From the NCBI GenBank assembly GCA_024236015.1, contig JACKLK010000004.1:62001-126000 (forward strand): a stretch of 64,000 nt of DNA. The letters are read 5' to 3'. This document shows positions 19,047 through 28,133 of the stretch, one piece after another. The position numbers and the translations under genes are program-made. A model generated the notes under the pieces. That model searched no databases, was not told the origin of the DNA, and worked only from the letters and a program-made list of their open reading frames with translations. The DNA is from Rhodoferax sp. (GTDB lineage: Bacteria > Pseudomonadota > Gammaproteobacteria > Burkholderiales > Burkholderiaceae_C). Within the stretch, counting starts at the first letter, position 1, and the number at the start of each line of letters is the position of its first letter.

Positions 19047-19502
19047 ATGTATGAATCGTTGTTGAACTTCCCCGGCGGGCTGTTCGCGGATTTCGACCGG
19101 GTGCGCAGGGATCTGGATGCCTTGCTGTCCCAGGGCGACGCACCACGCGGCATTCGCGCCGTGGCCGGCAACAGTTTCCCCAGTCTCAATGTCGGCCAGA
19201 CCCCGCAGAGCGTGGACGTGTTCGCGTTCGCGCCGGGCATCGATCCGGACAAGACCGAAGTCACGCTGGACCGCGGCCTGCTGACCGTTGCCGGCGAACG
19301 CGCCAGCGGGCGGCCCGACGATGCCGACGACACGGCGAACGTCTATGGCCAGGAGCGTTTCAGCGGGCGTTTTCGCCGCACCATCAGCCTGCCGGAGGAC
19401 ATCGATCCGGACAAGGTCGACGCACGTTACCGCGACGGCGTGCTGCACATCAGCATCGGCCGGCGCGAATCGCTGCAACCCAAACGCATCGCCATCGCCT
19501 GA
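19047..19502 (+). CDS. Small heat shock protein Hsp20 (first of tandem pair)
   Basis: 151 residues with an alpha-crystallin domain (about 50-145): SVDVFAFAPGIDPDKTEVTLDRGLLTVAGER, then FRRTISLPEDIDPDKVDARYRDGVLHISI, where the GVLHI motif is the conserved A-x-x-x-n-G-v-L strand. ATP-independent holdase that binds unfolding proteins. The C-terminal tail is short (LQPKRIAIA) and includes an I-x-I-like end (RIAIA) used for oligomer contacts. It is followed after 18 bases by a second, divergent Hsp20, suggesting a hetero-oligomeric pair under the RpoH promoter. Confidence 0.93.
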   Translation: MYESLLNFPGGLFADFDRVRRDLDALLSQGDAPRGIRAVAGNSFPSLNVGQTPQSVDVFAFAPGIDPDKTEVTLDRGLLTVAGERASGRPDDADDTANVYGQERFSGRFRRTISLPEDIDPDKVDARYRDGVLHISIGRRESLQPKRIAIA

Positions 19503-19520
19503 TACCGGGAGGACGACACC

Positions 19521-19922
19521 ATGAACGACACCACCACCACCGTGACCCGCACCGACGACGCCGAGACGGCCGCGCGCCAGCGCTCCGAGGGCGGTTTCCT
19601 GCTGCCGCGCGTCGACGTGATCGAGGACAGCCGCGGCATCACGCTGCTGGCCGACATGCCGGGTGTACCCCGCGACAAGCTCGACATCCGTGTCGAAGGC
19701 AACAGCCTGACGCTCGAGGGCGAGATCGCGCTGCAGGCCCCGCAAGGCCTCAACGCCAGCTTTGCCGAGGTCCGTGCCCCGCGGTATCGGCGCGGCTTCG
19801 CACTGAGCCGCGAACTCGACAGCCAGGCCATCGATGCGCAGCTCAAGGAGGGCGTGTTGCGGCTGCGCATCCCGAAGATCGCCGCGGCGCAACCGCGCCG
19901 GATCGACGTGCGCGTCGACTGA
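19521..19922 (+). CDS. Small heat shock protein Hsp20 (second of tandem pair)
   Basis: 133 residues. The alpha-crystallin domain starts near residue 25 (FLLPRVDVIEDSRGITLLADMPGVPRDKL) and ends in FALSRELDSQAIDAQLKEGVLRLRIPK with the conserved GVLRL strand. The N-terminus is Thr/Asp rich and short. It is co-transcribed with the preceding Hsp20, and its own ribosome site (GGGAGGA) lies just upstream of the ATG. The sequence differs from its neighbour throughout, so it is not a recent duplicate. Confidence 0.93.
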   Translation: MNDTTTTVTRTDDAETAARQRSEGGFLLPRVDVIEDSRGITLLADMPGVPRDKLDIRVEGNSLTLEGEIALQAPQGLNASFAEVRAPRYRRGFALSRELDSQAIDAQLKEGVLRLRIPKIAAAQPRRIDVRVD

Positions 19923-19960
19923 GCGTGTCCCGGCAGGCACCGGGCCTTGGAGGCGGCCGC

Positions 19961-19977
19961 CTTAAGCGCCGCTTCAG
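19961..19977 (+). promoter_or_regulatory. PmrA/QseB-type operator before the two-component operon
   Basis: CTTAAG-N5-CTTCAG (19961-19966, 19972-19977), matching 11 of 12 positions of the PmrA box CTTAAG-N5-CTTAAG. It lies about 21 bases upstream of a plausible -10 (CAATAG, near 20001) and 60 bases before the regulator start, consistent with autoregulation. Confidence 0.55.
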
Positions 19978-20036
19978 CCGGGCCTGGCGGCGGCGCGCCA
20001 CAATAGGCGCTGGACGATCCGACAGGAGCCCGACGG

Positions 20037-20723
20037 GTGCGATTGCTGCTGGTTGAAGACGACACCATGATCGGCGATGCGGTGCGCGAGGTGCTGCGCG
20101 CCGAAGGCTTCGCCGTGGACTGGGTGCGCGACGGCGCGGCGGCCGACAGCGTGCTGGGCAGCGAGACCTTCGACCTGGTGCTGCTCGACCTGGGCCTGCC
20201 GCGACTCGACGGCGTCGAGGTGCTGCGCCGCCTGCGCGCACGCAGGAACACCACGCCGGTGCTGATCGTCACCGCCCGCGACGCGGTACAGGACCGCATC
20301 GCCGGGCTCGATGCCGGCGCGGACGACTACGTGCTCAAGCCCTACGACCTGGACGAGTTGCTGGCGCGCATCCGCGCGCTGATCCGTCGCAGCCACGGGC
20401 AGGCCGACTCGGTACGCGAGATCCACGGCCTGCGGCTCAACCCGATCACCCACGAGGCGCTGCGCCTGTCGCCCGATGGCGCTGCGCCGACGCCGATCCA
20501 GTTGTCGGCGCGCGAATGGGCCGTGCTCGAGGTACTGATGGCACGCCCGGGTGTCGTGTATTCGCGCGCGCAGATCGAGGACAAGCTCTACGGATGGAAG
20601 GACGAGGTCAGCAGCAATGCGGTCGAGGTCTACATCCACGGGCTGCGCAAGAAACTCGGCAATGCGGTGATCGAGACGGTGCGCGGACTCGGCTACACCA
20701 TGCCGCGGGACGATACGCCATGA
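20037..20723 (+). CDS. OmpR-family response regulator, QseB/PmrA type
   Basis: 228 residues from a GTG start (GGAG lies seven bases upstream). The receiver domain (1-115) has the acidic pocket VEDD, the phospho-acceptor Asp in LVLLDLGLP, and the Lys in DYVLKPYDLDEL. A winged-helix DNA-binding domain follows (about 125-222) with the recognition region SSNAVEVYIHGLRKKLG and the wing IETVRGLGYTM, all typical of QseB/PmrA. It overlaps the downstream kinase by ATGA, so the two are translated together. Confidence 0.93.
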   Translation: MRLLLVEDDTMIGDAVREVLRAEGFAVDWVRDGAAADSVLGSETFDLVLLDLGLPRLDGVEVLRRLRARRNTTPVLIVTARDAVQDRIAGLDAGADDYVLKPYDLDELLARIRALIRRSHGQADSVREIHGLRLNPITHEALRLSPDGAAPTPIQLSAREWAVLEVLMARPGVVYSRAQIEDKLYGWKDEVSSNAVEVYIHGLRKKLGNAVIETVRGLGYTMPRDDTP

Positions 20724-22048
20724 CGGCCGCCCCACGCCATTCGCTGCGCCGGCGGCTGCTGGTCTCGGTCTCGGTGGCCATCGTGCTCGGTGCGCTGCTG
20801 CAAGGCATCTCCGCCTACCGCAGTGCGCTGGCGCAGGCCGACACCTTGTTCGACTACCACCTGCAGCAGATGGCCAACAGCCTGCGCGGCGGTCCGGCCC
20901 TGCCCCACTTCCCGCTCGACGCTCCGCCGCTCGACGCGGCACAGGACTACGTGATCCAGATCTGGAGCGCCGACGGCCGCCATGTGTTCCAGTCCAGCCG
21001 CATCGTGTTGCCGCCCCGGGCCGTGCTCGGTTTCGCCGACGTGACCCAGAACGGCGTGCAATACAGGGTGTTCTCGGTGCAGACGCCGCTGCAGACGATA
21101 CAGATCGCGCAGAACATGGACGACCGGCTGGCACGTGCGCGGGCGCTGGCAGTGCGCGCCGTGATGCCGCTGGCCCTGATCGCGCCGCTGCTGATGCTGG
21201 CGTTGTGGTGGATCATCAACCGCTCGTTGCGACCACTGGAACAGACGCGCCGGCAGGTGGCAGCCCGGGCCGCGCAGGACCTGACGCCGCTGCCCGACAC
21301 CGGACTGCCGGACGAGATCCAGCCGCTGGTGCAGGAGATCAACCTGTTGTTCGACCGGCTGCACGCGAGTTTCGACGCGCAGCGCGCCTTCGTCGCCAAC
21401 GCCGCGCACGAACTGCGTTCGCCGCTGACGGCACTGAAGCTGCAGGCCCAGTCGCTGGGGCGCTCGGACGACCCGCAGACGCAACAGCAGGCTGTGGCCC
21501 GGCTCAACCAGGGCGTGGACCGGGCGATCCGGCTGATGCAGCAACTGCTGCTGCTGGCGCGCCACGAATCGCAGCAGGAGCCGGCGCAGCACCGGCGGCT
21601 GGATCTGATCCCATTGGCGCAGCAGGCCGTCGAGGAGATGCAGCCGCTCGCACGCGAACGCGCGATCGACCTGGCGTGCGGCGAGTCGGCACCGGTCTGG
21701 ATCGACGGCGACGCCGACAGCCTGTCGATCCTGCTGCGCAACCTGCTGGACAACGCGATCAAGTACACGCCCCCCGGCGGTCGCGTGCGGGTCGCGTCGG
21801 GCCTGCGCGATACACGCCCCGTGTTGTCGATCGAGGACTCCGGCCCGGGCATCGGCGACGACGAGCGCGAGCGCGTGTTCGAACGTTTCGTGCGCGGCAA
21901 CGACCCGCAGGCGGCGGGCAGCGGACTGGGCCTGTCGATCGCCCGGGCGATCGCCGAGCGCCACGGCGCCAGCCTGACGCTGGGCACGTCGGCCCGGCTC
22001 GGCGGCCTGCAGGCTTCACTGGTCTTCCCGCCCACGCGTGCGGCCTGA
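20720..22048 (+). CDS. Sensor histidine kinase, QseC/PmrB type
   Basis: 442 residues from the ATG overlapping the regulator stop. Two membrane segments (about 12-32 and 145-168) enclose a periplasmic sensor of about 115 residues. A HAMP-like linker leads to HisKA with VANAAHELRSPLTALKLQ (phospho-His) and the ATPase domain with LLDNAIKYTPPGG (N box), SIEDSGPGIG (G1) and GSGLGLSIARAIAE (G2). It activates the partner regulator encoded upstream. The signal is not evident; metal or lipid-damaging cues are usual for this group. Confidence 0.93.
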   Translation: MTAAPRHSLRRRLLVSVSVAIVLGALLQGISAYRSALAQADTLFDYHLQQMANSLRGGPALPHFPLDAPPLDAAQDYVIQIWSADGRHVFQSSRIVLPPRAVLGFADVTQNGVQYRVFSVQTPLQTIQIAQNMDDRLARARALAVRAVMPLALIAPLLMLALWWIINRSLRPLEQTRRQVAARAAQDLTPLPDTGLPDEIQPLVQEINLLFDRLHASFDAQRAFVANAAHELRSPLTALKLQAQSLGRSDDPQTQQQAVARLNQGVDRAIRLMQQLLLLARHESQQEPAQHRRLDLIPLAQQAVEEMQPLARERAIDLACGESAPVWIDGDADSLSILLRNLLDNAIKYTPPGGRVRVASGLRDTRPVLSIEDSGPGIGDDERERVFERFVRGNDPQAAGSGLGLSIARAIAERHGASLTLGTSARLGGLQASLVFPPTRAA

Positions 22049-22093
22049 CACGGCCGCGGCACGCCGGCGCGGCCCGCCCGCCAAGGGCCCCCG

Positions 22094-22110
22094 ATTAAGA
22101 CTCGTCTAAG
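22094..22110 (+). promoter_or_regulatory. PmrA-like direct repeat upstream of the Do protease
   Basis: ATTAAG-N5-TCTAAG (22094-22099, 22105-22110), with the same 11-base spacing as the operator at 19961, 51 bases before the protease start. It matches the PmrA box less well (9 of 12). It suggests the protease belongs to the adjacent system's regulon. Confidence 0.4.
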
Positions 22111-22160
22111 ACCACGGTCGCATATTCATGGCATTCCAACTTCCCGTACAAGGAGTCGCC

Positions 22161-23642
22161 ATGAAACGGTCTTCACTCTCCCCTTCGCGCCTGGTGCTGG
22201 CATTGGCCGCCGCCGGTATCGTCGGCGGCGCCGGCGTCACCGCGCTGCAACACACACCTGCGGCCCATGCCGCCAACGCCGTCACCACGGCCACGGCGGC
22301 CGCCACGCCGATGGCCCTGCCCGACTTCTCGCGCATCACGGCCCAGAACGGACCGGCGGTCGTCAACATCAGCGTCACCGGGACCACCCGGACGTCGGAC
22401 CAGCCCGCGGCCTCCCGCGGCGGGCGCAACGCCGATCCGTTCGGCAACGACCCGTTCTTCGAATTCTTCCGCCGCTTCCAGCCCGGCCCGCAAGGCGGCA
22501 TGCCGCGCGAGATGCCGACCCGCGGCCAGGGTTCGGGCTTCATCGTCAGTGCCGACGGCATCATCCTGACCAATGCCCATGTCGTGCGCGACGCCGACCA
22601 GGTCACGGTCAAGCTGACCGACCGGCGCGAATACAGCGCCAAGGTGCTCGGTTCGGATGCCAAGACCGACGTGGCCGTGCTCAAGATCGATGCGAAGGAC
22701 CTGCCCACGGTGACCACCGGCCGCATCCAGGACCTGCAGGTCGGCGAATGGGTGCTGGCCATCGGTGCGCCGTTCGGCTTCGAGAACACGGTCACGGCCG
22801 GCGTCGTCAGCGCCAAGGGCCGCTCCTTGCCCGATGACAGCGCCGTACCCTTCATCCAGACCGACGTGGCGGTGAACCCGGGCAACTCGGGTGGTCCCTT
22901 GTTCAACACCCGCGGCGAGGTGGTGGGCATCAACGCGCAGATCTACAGCCGCACCGGCGGCTACCAGGGCCTGTCGTTCGCGATCCCGATCGACCTGGCG
23001 CTCAAGGTCAAGGACCAGATCGTCGCCACCGGCAAGGTCGAACACGCCCGGCTCGGCGTCACGATCCAGGAGGTCAACCAGGCGCTGGCCGACTCGTTCA
23101 AGCTCGAGCGGCCCGAAGGCGCACTGGTCGCATCGGTGGAGTCGGGCAGCCCGGCCGACAAGGCGGGCCTGCAGACCGGCGACATCATCCGCTCGGTCGA
23201 CGGCACCGTGATCCGCTCGTCGGGCGACCTGCCGGCCATCATCAGCCTGGCCACGCCGGGCGACACGGTGGCGCTGGACATCTGGCGCAAGGGCCGCTCG
23301 CAACGCATCGAGGCACGCCTGGGCAGTGCCGGCGACACCGCGCCGACGGTGGCGCGCAACGACGCGCAGGCCAGCCAGGGGCGGCTCGGCCTGGCCCTGC
23401 GTCCGCTGCAGCCGCAGGAGGCCCAGGCGGTCGGCGCCCCCAACGGGCTGGTCGTCGAGTCGGTGGCCGGCGCCGCCGCCCGCGCCGGCATCAACCCGGG
23501 CGACGTGGTGCTGGCGGTCAACGGCACCGCGGTCAAGGACGTGGAGCAGGTACGCTCCATCGTGGAGAAGTCCGACAAGTCGGTGGCGCTGCTGATCCAG
23601 CGCGACGGCGACAAGATCTTCGTGCCGATCCGGTTGGGCTGA
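22161..23642 (+). CDS. Do-like periplasmic serine protease (DegP/MucD)
   Basis: 493 residues. Signal peptide at the N-terminus (basic start MKRSS, hydrophobic core, AHAANA cleavage region). Trypsin-like domain with catalytic triad H140 (TNAHVV), D170 (KTDVAVLKI) and S243 (NPGNSGGPL). Two PDZ domains follow (about 290-385 and 400-485; ARLGVTIQEVNQ, GRLGLALRPLQ). Degrades or refolds misfolded periplasmic proteins. The ATG at 22161 has AAGGAG six bases upstream; an earlier in-frame ATG at 22128 lacks one. It follows the QseBC-like operon and a PmrA-like repeat. Confidence 0.94.
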   Translation: MKRSSLSPSRLVLALAAAGIVGGAGVTALQHTPAAHAANAVTTATAAATPMALPDFSRITAQNGPAVVNISVTGTTRTSDQPAASRGGRNADPFGNDPFFEFFRRFQPGPQGGMPREMPTRGQGSGFIVSADGIILTNAHVVRDADQVTVKLTDRREYSAKVLGSDAKTDVAVLKIDAKDLPTVTTGRIQDLQVGEWVLAIGAPFGFENTVTAGVVSAKGRSLPDDSAVPFIQTDVAVNPGNSGGPLFNTRGEVVGINAQIYSRTGGYQGLSFAIPIDLALKVKDQIVATGKVEHARLGVTIQEVNQALADSFKLERPEGALVASVESGSPADKAGLQTGDIIRSVDGTVIRSSGDLPAIISLATPGDTVALDIWRKGRSQRIEARLGSAGDTAPTVARNDAQASQGRLGLALRPLQPQEAQAVGAPNGLVVESVAGAAARAGINPGDVVLAVNGTAVKDVEQVRSIVEKSDKSVALLIQRDGDKIFVPIRLG

Positions 23643-23647
23643 CGCCC

Positions 23648-23683
23648 CTGCGGGGCCCGGCCGGCGCAGGCCCGGCCCCGCAG
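23648..23683 (+). terminator. Strong hairpin after the protease, followed by an A tract
   Basis: CTGCGGGGCC (23648-23657) pairs perfectly with GGCCCCGCAG (23674-23683). Seven A residues follow instead of T, so it is not a classical intrinsic terminator; it may stabilise the protease mRNA end. Confidence 0.4.
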
Positions 23684-23769
23684 AAAAAAATTCAAGGCGC
23701 AGGCAGCGGGTTTCAAAACGGCAGCGGCGCGCTGCGGCTAACATGGCCGGCGACAACAAGGAGTCCGCC

Positions 23770-24921
23770 GTGCCCGTGATCACCCATATCGAAGACCTGC
23801 GCGTCCTGGCGCAAAAACGCGTGCCCCGCATGTTCTACGACTACGCCGATTCCGGCTCGTGGACCGAAGGCACCTACCGTGCCAACTCGGACGACTTCCA
23901 GTCCATCCTGCTGCGCCAGCGCGTGGCCGTCAACCTGGAGAACCGCAGCACGGCGACCACCATGGTCGGATGCCCGACCAAGATGCCGGTGGCGATCGCC
24001 CCGGTCGGACTGACCGGCATGCAGCATGCCGACGGCGAGATCCATGCGGCCCGCGCGGCCGAGAAGTTCGGCATTCCGTTCACGCTCTCGACGATGAGCA
24101 TCTGCTCGATCGAGGACATCGCCGAGAACACCAGCGCGCCGTTCTGGTTCCAGCTCTACATGATGCGCGACCGCGAGGCCATGGCCAACATGATCCAGCG
24201 CTGCAAGGTGGCCAAATGCAGCGCGCTGGTGCTCACGCTCGACCTGCAGGTGATCGGGCAGCGCCACAAGGACCTCAAGAACGGCCTGAGCGCCCCGCCC
24301 CGCCCGACACTGGCCAACTTGATCAACCTGGCCACCAAGCCGCGCTGGTGCCTGGGCATGGCCGGCACGAAACGCCGCACCTTCCGCAACCTGGTCGGTC
24401 ATGTCAAGGGGGTCAGCGACATGAGTTCGCTGGGCGCCTGGACCCGCGAGCAGTTCGACCCCCGCCTGTCCTGGCCCGACGTGGCCTGGGTCAAGGAGCA
24501 ATGGGGCGGCAAGCTGATCCTCAAGGGCATCATGGACGTCGAGGACGCACGCCTGGCGGTCGCCTCGGGGGCGGACGCCATCGTCGTCAGCAACCATGGC
24601 GGGCGCCAGCTCGACGGCGCGCCGTCGAGCATCCGCGCCCTGCCGGCCATCGTGGACGCGGTGGGCAAGGACATCGAGGTCTGGATGGACGGCGGCATCC
24701 GCAGCGGCCAGGACGTGCTCAAGGCCTGGGCCCTGGGCGCGCGCGGCACCATGATCGGCCGCGCCATGGTCTACGGCCTGGGTGCCATGGGCGAGGCCGG
24801 CGTGACGAAGGCGCTGGAGCTGATCCACAACGAGCTCGACACCACGATGGCCTTCTGCGGCCACACCGACATCCAGACCGTCGACCGCAACATCCTGTTG
24901 CCCGGCAGTTACCCGACCTGA
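23770..24921 (+). CDS. FMN-dependent alpha-hydroxy acid dehydrogenase (LldD family)
   Basis: Oxidises a 2-hydroxy acid such as L-lactate, glycolate or mandelate using FMN. About 383 residues. TIM-barrel family motifs: PRMFYDYADSGSWTEGTYR near the N-terminus, PVAIAPVGLTGMQH, PFTLSTMSICSIEDIA, and the active-site SNHGGRQLDGAPSS whose His is the catalytic base, then DGGIRSGQDVLKA for FMN phosphate. I prefer the GTG at 23770, six bases after AAGGAG; an ATG at 23743 is in frame but has no ribosome site. It precedes a DMT transporter and an enolase-superfamily gene, suggesting a hydroxy-acid or sugar-acid pathway. Confidence 0.9.
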   Translation: MPVITHIEDLRVLAQKRVPRMFYDYADSGSWTEGTYRANSDDFQSILLRQRVAVNLENRSTATTMVGCPTKMPVAIAPVGLTGMQHADGEIHAARAAEKFGIPFTLSTMSICSIEDIAENTSAPFWFQLYMMRDREAMANMIQRCKVAKCSALVLTLDLQVIGQRHKDLKNGLSAPPRPTLANLINLATKPRWCLGMAGTKRRTFRNLVGHVKGVSDMSSLGAWTREQFDPRLSWPDVAWVKEQWGGKLILKGIMDVEDARLAVASGADAIVVSNHGGRQLDGAPSSIRALPAIVDAVGKDIEVWMDGGIRSGQDVLKAWALGARGTMIGRAMVYGLGAMGEAGVTKALELIHNELDTTMAFCGHTDIQTVDRNILLPGSYPT

Positions 24922-24949
24922 GCGGCCGGTCGCCTCCGGCAGCATCGGC

Positions 24950-25876
24950 ATGGAACTTCCGGCCTTGGCCAGCTGGGCCTGGATCCCGATCGTCGTCGGG
25001 GCGGCCTTCATGCAGACCATCCGCAACGCGGCCCAGCGCAGCCTGGTCACGGACCTGGGCACGCTGGCGGCCACGCTGGTGCGTTTTCTTTACGGCCTGC
25101 CGTTCGCGCTGCTGTGGCTGCTGCTGGTGATCGTGTTCTCCGGCGCCGGCGCCATGGCCTGGCCGGACCTCTCGCCAACCTACCTGGCCTGGCTGGGCGG
25201 GGGCGCCATCAGCCAGCTGGCGGCCACCGCCTTGTTGCTGCTGGCCATGAAGCAGCGCAACTTCATCGTCGGCGTGACCTTCTCCAAGACCGAGGTGCTG
25301 CAGGTCGGCCTGTTCGGCGTGGTCGCGCTGCAGGAACTGCCCACCGTGGCCGCGGCGATCGCGATGGTCGTCGCCACGCTCGGTGTCGTGTTGCTCTCCC
25401 TGCCCCGCGAGCCGGGAGCGGCGCTGGCGAACTGGCGCGGCAACGCCGCCTGGTTCGGCCTGGCCAGCGGCGCCTGTTTCGCGCTGGCCAGCGTCGGCTA
25501 CCGCGGCGCGGCGCTGCAATGGCCCGGCGTGTCGGCCTGGCTGGTCGGTGCGCTCGGTGTGTTGCTGGCGCAGCTGCTGCAGACCGTGCTGCTGGGCGGC
25601 TGGTTGTGGCTGCGCCAACCCGGCATCATGGCGGCCATCGGCCGGGCCTGGCGGCTGTCGACCGTGGCCGGCGCCATGGGCGCCATGGCCTCGATCGGCT
25701 GGATGACGGCCACCGCGCTGCGCCCGGCCGTCGACGTGCGCACGCTGGGACTGGTCGAGGTGCTGTTCAGCTACCTGGTCTCGCGCCGGCTGTTCCGCGA
25801 GAAGATCAGCCGCAAGGAACTGGCGGGCCTGCTGCTCGTCGGTGCCGGTGTGCTGGTGATCTCGGCGCAATGGTGA
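24950..25876 (+). CDS. DMT-superfamily (EamA-like) membrane transporter
   Basis: 308 residues, almost all hydrophobic, with about nine to ten membrane segments in two repeated halves (first near residues 10-145, second near 155-305). This is typical of drug/metabolite transporters. Recognisable features are the N-terminal MQTIRNAAQRSL and the C-terminal GLVEVLFSYLVSRRLFREKISRKELAGLLLV, where the second EamA repeat ends. It lies 28 bases after the hydroxyacid dehydrogenase and probably belongs to the same transcript. The substrate cannot be told from the sequence. Confidence 0.85.
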   Translation: MELPALASWAWIPIVVGAAFMQTIRNAAQRSLVTDLGTLAATLVRFLYGLPFALLWLLLVIVFSGAGAMAWPDLSPTYLAWLGGGAISQLAATALLLLAMKQRNFIVGVTFSKTEVLQVGLFGVVALQELPTVAAAIAMVVATLGVVLLSLPREPGAALANWRGNAAWFGLASGACFALASVGYRGAALQWPGVSAWLVGALGVLLAQLLQTVLLGGWLWLRQPGIMAAIGRAWRLSTVAGAMGAMASIGWMTATALRPAVDVRTLGLVEVLFSYLVSRRLFREKISRKELAGLLLVGAGVLVISAQW

Positions 25877-25934
25877 TGCGCCCAGCCCGCCGCTGCGATC
25901 CATTTCCCCCACCCACGAAAGAGAGACATCCGCC

Positions 25935-27029
25935 ATGCCCATCATCGAGTCGATCGACGCCCGCCGCTTCCAGGTGCCGCTGGCCGAAGTCCTGTCCGAC
26001 GCCAAGCACGGCGACCATACCCATTTCGAGCTGGTCACGGTGACGATCCGGCTCGACGACGGCAACGAGGGCACGGGCTACACCTATACCGGCGGCAAGG
26101 GCGGTCATGCCGTGCTGGCCATGATCGAGCACGATCTCAAGCCCTTGCTGCTCGGCCGCGACGCGCAGGACATCGACGCCTTGTACGACGCCATGCAGTG
26201 GCACATCCACTATGTCGGGCGCGGCGGCATCGCATCGTTCGCCATCTCCGCCGTCGACATCGCCTTGTGGGACCTGCGCGGCAAGCAGCGCGGCGAGGCG
26301 CTGTGGAAGATGGCCGGCGGCGCCAGCCGGCACTGCAAGGCCTATTGCGGCGGCATCGACCTGAACTTCCCGCTCGACAAGCTGCTGGAGCAGACCCGCG
26401 GCTACCTGGCCCGCGGCTTCAACGGCGTCAAGATCAAGGTCGGCCAGCCGCGTCTGGCCGACGACGTGGCCCGCGTGCAGGCGGTGCGCGAGCTGATCGG
26501 CCCGGACCGCGCGCTGATGGTCGACGCCAACTACGCCTTGTCGGTGCCGCAGGCCATCGATGCGGCGCTGGCGTTCAAGCCCTACGACCTGGTGTGGTTC
26601 GAGGAGCCGACGATTCCCGACGACTACACCGGCTACGCCACGATCTTCGACGCCACCGGCGTGCCGCTGGCCATGGGCGAAAACCTGCATACCGAACACG
26701 AGTTCGAGCTGGCCTTTGCGCACGCGAAGCTGGCCTACATCCAGCCCGATGCGTCCAATTGCGGCGGCATCACCGGCTGGTTGCGGGTGGCCGCGCGGGC
26801 CCGCGCGGTCGGCATGCCGGTGTGCAGCCACGGCATGCAGGAACTGCATGTCAGCCTGGCGGCGAGCCAGCCCCATGCCGGCTGGATCGAGGTGCATTCG
26901 TTCCCGATCGACACCTACACCACGCGCCCACTGGTGGTGCAGGACCATCTGGCGGTTGCACCCGACGTGCCGGGCACCGGCGTGGCGTTCGACTGGGAAC
27001 GCCTGCGGGCGGTCCACCAGGGCGACTGA
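25935..27029 (+). CDS. Enolase-superfamily enzyme, mandelate racemase subgroup
   Basis: 364 residues. N-terminal capping domain (1-125) and a barrel with the mandelate racemase residues: the K-x-K pair in VKIKVG (about 166), metal ligands D in LMVDANYAL, E in VWFEEPT and E in MGENLHTE, the catalytic His in VCSHGMQELH, and a late E in WIEVHSFP. Members abstract an alpha proton from a carboxylate to dehydrate or racemise sugar acids. The exact substrate is not predictable here; an aldonate or aldarate dehydratase is the likeliest. It is 58 bases after the transporter. Confidence 0.9.
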   Translation: MPIIESIDARRFQVPLAEVLSDAKHGDHTHFELVTVTIRLDDGNEGTGYTYTGGKGGHAVLAMIEHDLKPLLLGRDAQDIDALYDAMQWHIHYVGRGGIASFAISAVDIALWDLRGKQRGEALWKMAGGASRHCKAYCGGIDLNFPLDKLLEQTRGYLARGFNGVKIKVGQPRLADDVARVQAVRELIGPDRALMVDANYALSVPQAIDAALAFKPYDLVWFEEPTIPDDYTGYATIFDATGVPLAMGENLHTEHEFELAFAHAKLAYIQPDASNCGGITGWLRVAARARAVGMPVCSHGMQELHVSLAASQPHAGWIEVHSFPIDTYTTRPLVVQDHLAVAPDVPGTGVAFDWERLRAVHQGD

Positions 27030-27052
27030 ACGGCGCGGCGGCGGCCCGGCGC

Positions 27053-27952
27053 TCAGGTTCCGGCCTGGTACGCGGGCATGCTGCCGTCCACGTGCTGCGG
27101 TTGCGCTGCCGTCGTGTGCAGGGCATAGGCGATCGCATCCTTGCCGTTGTGCTTGATGTCGTACATCAGTCGGTCGGCGATCTTGATCAGGTCTTCCGCG
27201 ACGACGTCGCCGCCGCGCCAGGTCAACACGCCGATCGAGAACGTCACCGGCCAGTTCCGTTCGCGCATGCGCGCGAGCAGGGTCGCCTGCAGTTTGGGCA
27301 TCATGACGTGTGCGGCGTCCTGGTCGATCTCGGGCAACAACAACACGAACTCGTCACCGCCGATACGCGCCAGCAGATCGGTGCGCCGCACCGAACGGTG
27401 AATCGTGTCGACCACGGCCCGCAACAGGCGATCGCCCGTCGCATGTCCGAGCCGGTCGTTGACCAGCTTGAAGCCGTCCAGGTCGATGAAGGCCACCGTC
27501 ATCGGCCGGTCGTAACGGCGCGAGCGCATCAACTCGAGGTCGACCGCCTCGCTCAGGCGCCGCCGGTTCGCCGCGCCGGTCAGCGGATCCTCGCGCGCGA
27601 GTTCCTTTTCGCGGCGCAAGGCCTGCACGGCCGGCAACAGCAGGCACACGATCACGAACAGGCCCAGCCGCACGCCGGCATTCCAGATCCGCACCAGCCA
27701 GACGGACGTCGTTGCGGGGTCACCCGCCACGTCGGCCAGCAACCAGACGACGGCAGCCGCCACGCACATCGCCAGGCCCGGCCCGCGACCCGCAAACCAG
27801 GTCACGAGCGCGATCGGCAACAGGTAGAACACGGCGGACGAAAAGGCGCTTCCGGTCCAGGCATCGAGCACACCGGTCGCACCCAGCACGACAAGACCCA
27901 AGCCGATCCAGGTCCGGCGACCGATCGTGTCGAGCTTGAGCAGGTCAGCCAT
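27053..27952 (-). CDS. Diguanylate cyclase with N-terminal membrane domain
   Basis: 299 residues. The N-terminal half has about four membrane segments (residues 12-115). The GGDEF domain (about 120-285) starts at the DPLTGAANRR motif, has an intact ARIGGDEFV active site, and a RRTD sequence five residues before it that matches the RxxD product-inhibition site. It should make c-di-GMP and be feedback-inhibited. It has no partner genes; it is convergent with the enolase-superfamily gene. It could supply signal to the EAL protein encoded at 59587-61365, but this is inference. Confidence 0.92.
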   Translation of the reverse strand: MADLLKLDTIGRRTWIGLGLVVLGATGVLDAWTGSAFSSAVFYLLPIALVTWFAGRGPGLAMCVAAAVVWLLADVAGDPATTSVWLVRIWNAGVRLGLFVIVCLLLPAVQALRREKELAREDPLTGAANRRRLSEAVDLELMRSRRYDRPMTVAFIDLDGFKLVNDRLGHATGDRLLRAVVDTIHRSVRRTDLLARIGGDEFVLLLPEIDQDAAHVMMPKLQATLLARMRERNWPVTFSIGVLTWRGGDVVAEDLIKIADRLMYDIKHNGKDAIAYALHTTAAQPQHVDGSMPAYQAGT

Positions 27953-28133
27953 TCAGCGCCCTCGGGTCCGCCCGGCGACGCACCTGCCAGCGCCACGGGC
28001 CTTGTGTTGTGTCCAAGTCAGCAAGCTACCATCGCGCGGCCATCCGGTCAAACCCCCTCGACAGGGGATTCCGGGCCTGCCGATCCGCCACCGGCTCCGC
28101 GGCGACGTCGCATGGCTGCCCGGGCACGCGCGG

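Noticed and set aside
23648..23690. Intrinsic terminator after the Do protease
   Set aside because: The stem is perfect but is followed by A residues, not T, on the gene's strand; kept only as a hairpin.
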